64,000 bases of DNA from Paucibacter sp. DJ2R-2 (lineage in GTDB: Bacteria; Pseudomonadota; Gammaproteobacteria; Burkholderiales; Burkholderiaceae_C), in contig NZ_JAJIRT010000012.1 in assembly GCF_025717675.1 (NCBI RefSeq), positions 1 to 64,000 of the forward strand, written 5' to 3'. The translations under genes and the position numbers were made by a program. Of this stretch, positions 60,839-64,000 are shown piece after piece; position 1 is the stretch's first letter, and every line of letters starts with the position of its first letter. The notes beneath the pieces are model-generated. The model had not been told where the DNA came from. It saw nothing but the letters and a program-made list of their open reading frames with translations, and did no database searches.

Positions 60839-62050
60839 TCAGGGCTGAGCGCCCGCCTCGAACCAACGGCCCAGCAAGGCACGCTCTTCGGCACTGATCT
60901 GGGTCGCGTTGTTCATGGGCATGAGCTGTTGCACCACGGCCTGCTGGTAAATGGCCTGGGCATTCTGTCGGATCAGCTCGGGGCTGTGCAGCTGAATGCC
61001 TTTCTGTGCGAGTTCGGCGTTATGGCAGAGCACACAGCGCTGGGTGATGACGGCCTGCACCTCAGCCATGCTGGGCGCGGCAGCGGCAGCGGCAAGCGGT
61101 GAAGCGGCTGGCTTGGCCGGTGCCATCCAGACGATCAGCGCCGCCAGCACCGCCAGGGCGCCGGCCACCAGGCCCCAGGCTTGTTCGCCCTTGTGGCGCT
61201 TGACGAAGAACACCCGCACCAGCACACCGACCACCATCAGCGCGATCAGCACCAGCCAGTTGTGCGCGTGGCTGTAGAGCATGCCGTAGTGGTTGGACAG
61301 CATGGCAATCAGCACCGGCAGCGTGAAGTAGGTGTTGTGCACGCTGCGCTGCTTGCCGCGCTGGCCGAACACCGGGTTCACTGCCTGGCCGGCGCGCATC
61401 TCGGCGATCACCCGCTTCTGCCCCGGGATGATCCAGACCAGCACATTGGCACTCATCATGGTGGCCATCATGGCGCCGATGATCAGAAAAGCCGCCCGGC
61501 CGGCAAAGAGCTGGCAGGCCGCCCAGGTCGCCGCAGCAATGAAGATGGCGATCAAGCCCAGCACCCGCGCGTCGTTGCCGATGCTGCCGTCGGCCTTGTG
61601 GCCGAAACGGCGGCAGATCTGGTCATAGACCAGCCAGCCCGAGACCAGGAAACCCAGGGCCGCGGCCACAGCGGCCGGCGCGGTCCAGTCATGCACGCGG
61701 GCATCGATCAGATAGGTGTTGGCATTGAATAGATAGAGCAGAACAAAGAGCGCAAAGCCGCTGATCCAGGTCCAGTAGCTTTCCCAGTAGAACCAGTGCA
61801 GCTGCTGCGGCAGATTGGGCGGCGCTACCATGTACTTCTGCGGGTTGTAGAAGCCGCCACCGTGGACGGCCCAGAGTTCGCCGTCCACACCGCGCGCCAG
61901 CAGCTCGGGCGAGCTGGGCTTGCGCAAATGGTTGTCCAGCCAGACGAAGTAGAAGGAGGCGCCTATCCAGGCGATGCCGACGATGACATGCAACCAGCGC
62001 AGCAGCAAAGCGGCCCAATCCAGCAGATAGGCGGGCGAAAGAAAGTCCAT
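60839..62050 (-). CDS. puuD: Urate oxidase of the PuuD type (membrane, cytochrome c fused)
   Basis: This 403-residue protein has about eight membrane helices in the first 300 residues (WLHVIVGIAWIGASFYFVWL, then KYMVAPPNLPQQLHWFYWES, then LPVLIAMLSNHYGMLYSHAH) and a C-terminal class I cytochrome c domain with Cys339-x-x-Cys342-His343 (ITQRCVLCHNAELAQKG) and Met ligand candidates in QLMPMNNATQ. PuuD oxidises urate to 5-hydroxyisourate with electrons passed to a cytochrome c, without making peroxide. ATG 62050 is used. It starts the operon with glycerate kinase. Confidence 0.92.
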   Translation of the reverse strand: MDFLSPAYLLDWAALLLRWLHVIVGIAWIGASFYFVWLDNHLRKPSSPELLARGVDGELWAVHGGGFYNPQKYMVAPPNLPQQLHWFYWESYWTWISGFALFVLLYLFNANTYLIDARVHDWTAPAAVAAALGFLVSGWLVYDQICRRFGHKADGSIGNDARVLGLIAIFIAAATWAACQLFAGRAAFLIIGAMMATMMSANVLVWIIPGQKRVIAEMRAGQAVNPVFGQRGKQRSVHNTYFTLPVLIAMLSNHYGMLYSHAHNWLVLIALMVVGVLVRVFFVKRHKGEQAWGLVAGALAVLAALIVWMAPAKPAASPLAAAAAAPSMAEVQAVITQRCVLCHNAELAQKGIQLHSPELIRQNAQAIYQQAVVQQLMPMNNATQISAEERALLGRWFEAGAQP

Positions 62051-62219
62051 GCGAGCGATTCCGAGTCCACAAGGCGGCTCACCACAGGCGGGCGCTGTGA
62101 GCTGCAATCCCTGTCGCGTGGGGCCAGCGCAATGCCTGGCCCGACTCCTCTGCCGGCGCCTCGTGCAGCCGAGGCTGCACGCTGGGACGGCAGCGCTCCG
62201 CTGCGACGAGTGGGCAAAG

Positions 62220-62227
62220 TGTATACA
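62220..62227. promoter_or_regulatory. TGTATACA palindrome upstream of puuD
   Basis: An 8-base perfect palindrome (flanked AC and GT) 170 bases before the puuD start. Of the size bound by GntR-type regulators. It could be a regulatory site or part of the nearby CHAT gene's 3' region. Confidence 0.3.
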
Positions 62228-62232
62228 GTTCC

Positions 62233-62256
62233 GCCCGCCTCGATAAGGCGGGTTTT
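62233..62256. terminator. Hairpin after the CHAT gene
   Basis: CCCGCC, a 7-base loop and GGCGGG, followed by TTTT on the plus strand. On the minus strand it sits right after the CHAT gene stop but without a T run. Confidence 0.55.
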
Positions 62257-64000
62257 CAGCGGCGGCGCGACTTGACGGTCTTGGCCGCGACCCTTGGAGT
62301 GGCCCTTGGAGTGGCTGTCACGCTCGCCTTCCCGGAGGCCTTGCCGGGCGCCTTCACAGTGGCCTTCCCGCCCGCTTCCCCCCCCGCCTTGGCCGCCCGT
62401 TTCACCGCACCGCCGGCCGGCTTGAGCACGGCATCGTCCGGAGTGGCCGTCGGGGCTCGCTCGCTGGCCATGGCCCGACCTGGCAGCAGGCGTGCGGCCA
62501 GCTCAGCCAGATGCGCGGCCGTGCGTTCGAGCGCGCCATCATGGAATTGCACCAAGGCCAGGGCCTCATGGAAGCGGGCCAGGCGCTCCAGGCGCTTGAC
62601 CATGGCCTCCAGCTGCGCCGGCCGGGCCGTCACACCTTGCAAAGCCTCCAGATATGTGGCGGCCAGGTCCTCATAGGCGCGCCGCCCGTCCTCGCCGTCC
62701 CGGCCCAGGCTGCCGTCCAGCAGGCGCTCGACCAACAAAGCCTCGGGCTGGATCAGCAAGTCCCAGGGGCTGGGCTCGATGGCGAACCTCTGCGCGGCGT
62801 TGCTGCGGCATTGCTGGGCCAGAGCGATGGCCGCTTCGCGCTGGGCCGGGCTTTGCCAATCGGTCAGCGCATCCAGCGCCAGGCGGTAGAGCGCATGGCA
62901 GGGGCTGAAGCTCTCGCTCCCCGGCTGGCCCTCACCGGCATGGTAAGCCGCCACGCTGCGCTGCAAGGCTAGGTTCATCAGGCGAGCCGCCTCATCACTC
63001 TGGGCCGGGTCCAGGCGCGCGCTGAGCAGGCGGCGGGCCTGCAGGCCCGCCAGGCGCTGCCAAGCGCTGCCGCGCAAGGCCGTGCGTTCGCTGTGGCTGG
63101 CCGGGGGCTGGGCCTCGACTTGCGGCCCAGCCAGCAAAGCATCCAGGCCATCCAGGCGCTGCAGGGCCAGCTCGATCAGCGCGCTGCCAGGACCGTCCAG
63201 CGGCTTGCCGGCCGACCACGCGGCCACCGCCTCGGCCTCGCCGAGCCGGGTTTCCACATCGACCAGCTTTTCCAGATCCGAGATCGGCACGGCGCCGGCG
63301 CGATCCACCGATTGCACGGCCAGCAGCAAGGCCTCGCGGGCCAGGCCCAGCTGGCCCAGCTCCATCCAGGTCTTGCCCAGGGCCGACTGCAACTGCGGCA
63401 ATTGCAGCCAAGCGGGCGAGCAGCGCTGCGCCAGAGACGTGCGCACCTGCTGACCCAAAGCGGCCAGCTCGCCCTCGCTCAGGGGCTCGCGACGGCGCGA
63501 CAACTCGGCGCGCAGCCGCGCCAGCTCGTCAAGCAGCTCCTCGGGCGAGACATAGGCCGGCGGGCCATCGCTGCCGGGCTCGCCATCACCGCCACCATAG
63601 CCCTGCGCCTGACCGGCAGGCTCAGCCACCCAGCCCGGGTCGCCATAGGCTTGGAAGGCGCCCCAGGTGATGTCCTCGGGGCGGCTGTCCCAGACCGCGC
63701 GTCGGGCGCGAAAGACGGCGTCGCCGAAACTCTGGCGGCGCAAGAGCAGCTGTTCGTAGAAGACCTCGCCGAAGCGCCGCGCCGACTCGTCGTTGACGGC
63801 CCAGCCTGCGACGATGACGCAGCGCACGCCGATCTCGATCAACTCACGCGCCACGCTGGCAGCCAGCTTGTTACTGCCCTGGCCCTTGGCCGCCGGGTCC
63901 ACCTGGCCGAGGTGGCAGCAGTTCAGGAACACCAACTCGGGCACGGTCTCCATCGCGTCGATTTCGGCCGCGGTGATGAGCAGGCCGTCGGACAGCAGCA
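62256..64000 (-). CDS. CHAT-domain protein (5' end outside window)
   Basis: About 580 residues are visible; the frame is open to the window edge, so the N-terminus lies outside. The visible start LLSDGLLITAAEIDAMETVP with ELVFLNCCHLG is the C-terminal part of a CHAT peptidase domain (caspase-like), with the catalytic Cys in NCC. The catalytic His would lie beyond the edge. ATG 63953 inside this domain is therefore not the true start. A long helical region follows (residues about 120-500), then a Lys/Ala/Gly-rich basic tail (GGKATVKAPGKASGKASV, ending KTVKSRRR) that may bind nucleic acid. CHAT proteases often work in programmed death or defence systems; the partner is not visible here. Confidence 0.8.
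   Translation of the reverse strand, partial: LLSDGLLITAAEIDAMETVPELVFLNCCHLGQVDPAAKGQGSNKLAASVARELIEIGVRCVIVAGWAVNDESARRFGEVFYEQLLLRRQSFGDAVFRARRAVWDSRPEDITWGAFQAYGDPGWVAEPAGQAQGYGGGDGEPGSDGPPAYVSPEELLDELARLRAELSRRREPLSEGELAALGQQVRTSLAQRCSPAWLQLPQLQSALGKTWMELGQLGLAREALLLAVQSVDRAGAVPISDLEKLVDVETRLGEAEAVAAWSAGKPLDGPGSALIELALQRLDGLDALLAGPQVEAQPPASHSERTALRGSAWQRLAGLQARRLLSARLDPAQSDEAARLMNLALQRSVAAYHAGEGQPGSESFSPCHALYRLALDALTDWQSPAQREAAIALAQQCRSNAAQRFAIEPSPWDLLIQPEALLVERLLDGSLGRDGEDGRRAYEDLAATYLEALQGVTARPAQLEAMVKRLERLARFHEALALVQFHDGALERTAAHLAELAARLLPGRAMASERAPTATPDDAVLKPAGGAVKRAAKAGGEAGGKATVKAPGKASGKASVTATPRATPRVAAKTVKSRRR

Noticed and set aside
1-64000. CRISPR array or prophage
   Set aside because: No regularly spaced direct repeats of 24-37 bases, no integrase, capsid, terminase or lysis genes were recognised.

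Overview
The window is about 64 kb of GC-rich DNA with almost no junk and strong third-position GC. The gene set points to a betaproteobacterium of the order Burkholderiales, probably near Roseateles, Rubrivivax or Leptothrix. The pointers are cysN followed by cobA, a 7Fe ferredoxin with a thioredoxin-reductase-like ferredoxin reductase, the PEP-CTERM regulator EpsA, and PEP-CTERM proteins. The placement is inferred from gene content, not from a marker gene. No phage, CRISPR array, complete insertion sequence or rRNA operon was seen.

Layout. 1-2.5 kb: end of cysN, cobA, fdxA and a ferredoxin-NADP reductase. 2.5-5.2 kb: a palindromic intergenic element, a terminator, a TPP riboswitch and a TonB-dependent receptor that the riboswitch should control. 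5.2-5.5 kb: two tandem identical tRNA-Asn genes. 5.5-12.2 kb: a CPFC glutaredoxin-like protein, two exported proteins, a leucine-rich-repeat protein kinase, a YdbS/YdbT pair and a small membrane protein. 12.2-17.4 kb: the inorganic-carbon uptake pair dabA/dabB with a divergent LysR regulator. 17.4-25.6 kb: a periplasmic-sensing diguanylate cyclase, a second TonB receptor, an NTF2-like protein, rsgA and epsA, whose 3' end lies inside a 271-bp nested inverted-repeat element.

25.8-39.1 kb is a purine locus. A leftward operon runs guaD, ABC ATPase, two permeases, BMP-type lipoprotein and a VanW-glycosyltransferase fusion. A LysR gene separates it from rightward xdhA-xdhB. At 59.5-62 kb the pathway continues with a urate oxidase of the PuuD type and a glycerate 2-kinase. 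Together these can import purines or nucleosides, deaminate guanine, oxidise xanthine to urate, oxidise urate and use the glycerate derived from glyoxylate. The intermediate ureide genes are not in this window.

39.1-47.9 kb is an accessory-looking stretch of mostly short genes for exported or membrane proteins: DUF1176, two PEP-CTERM proteins, an LprI-like protein, an MreB-like fragment protein, an RDD protein and a zinc ribbon. It has long gaps, lower GC in parts and a recurring short motif. 47.9-54.8 kb holds an S9 peptidase, a LasA-like M23 peptidase, two proteins of unknown function and an M48 peptidase. 54.9-57.4 kb is a phosphate operon (DUF47, pit, DUF47) under a near-consensus Pho box. 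57.4-59.4 kb holds a repeat element, an HDOD protein and a Crp/Fnr regulator. The window ends inside a CHAT-domain gene.
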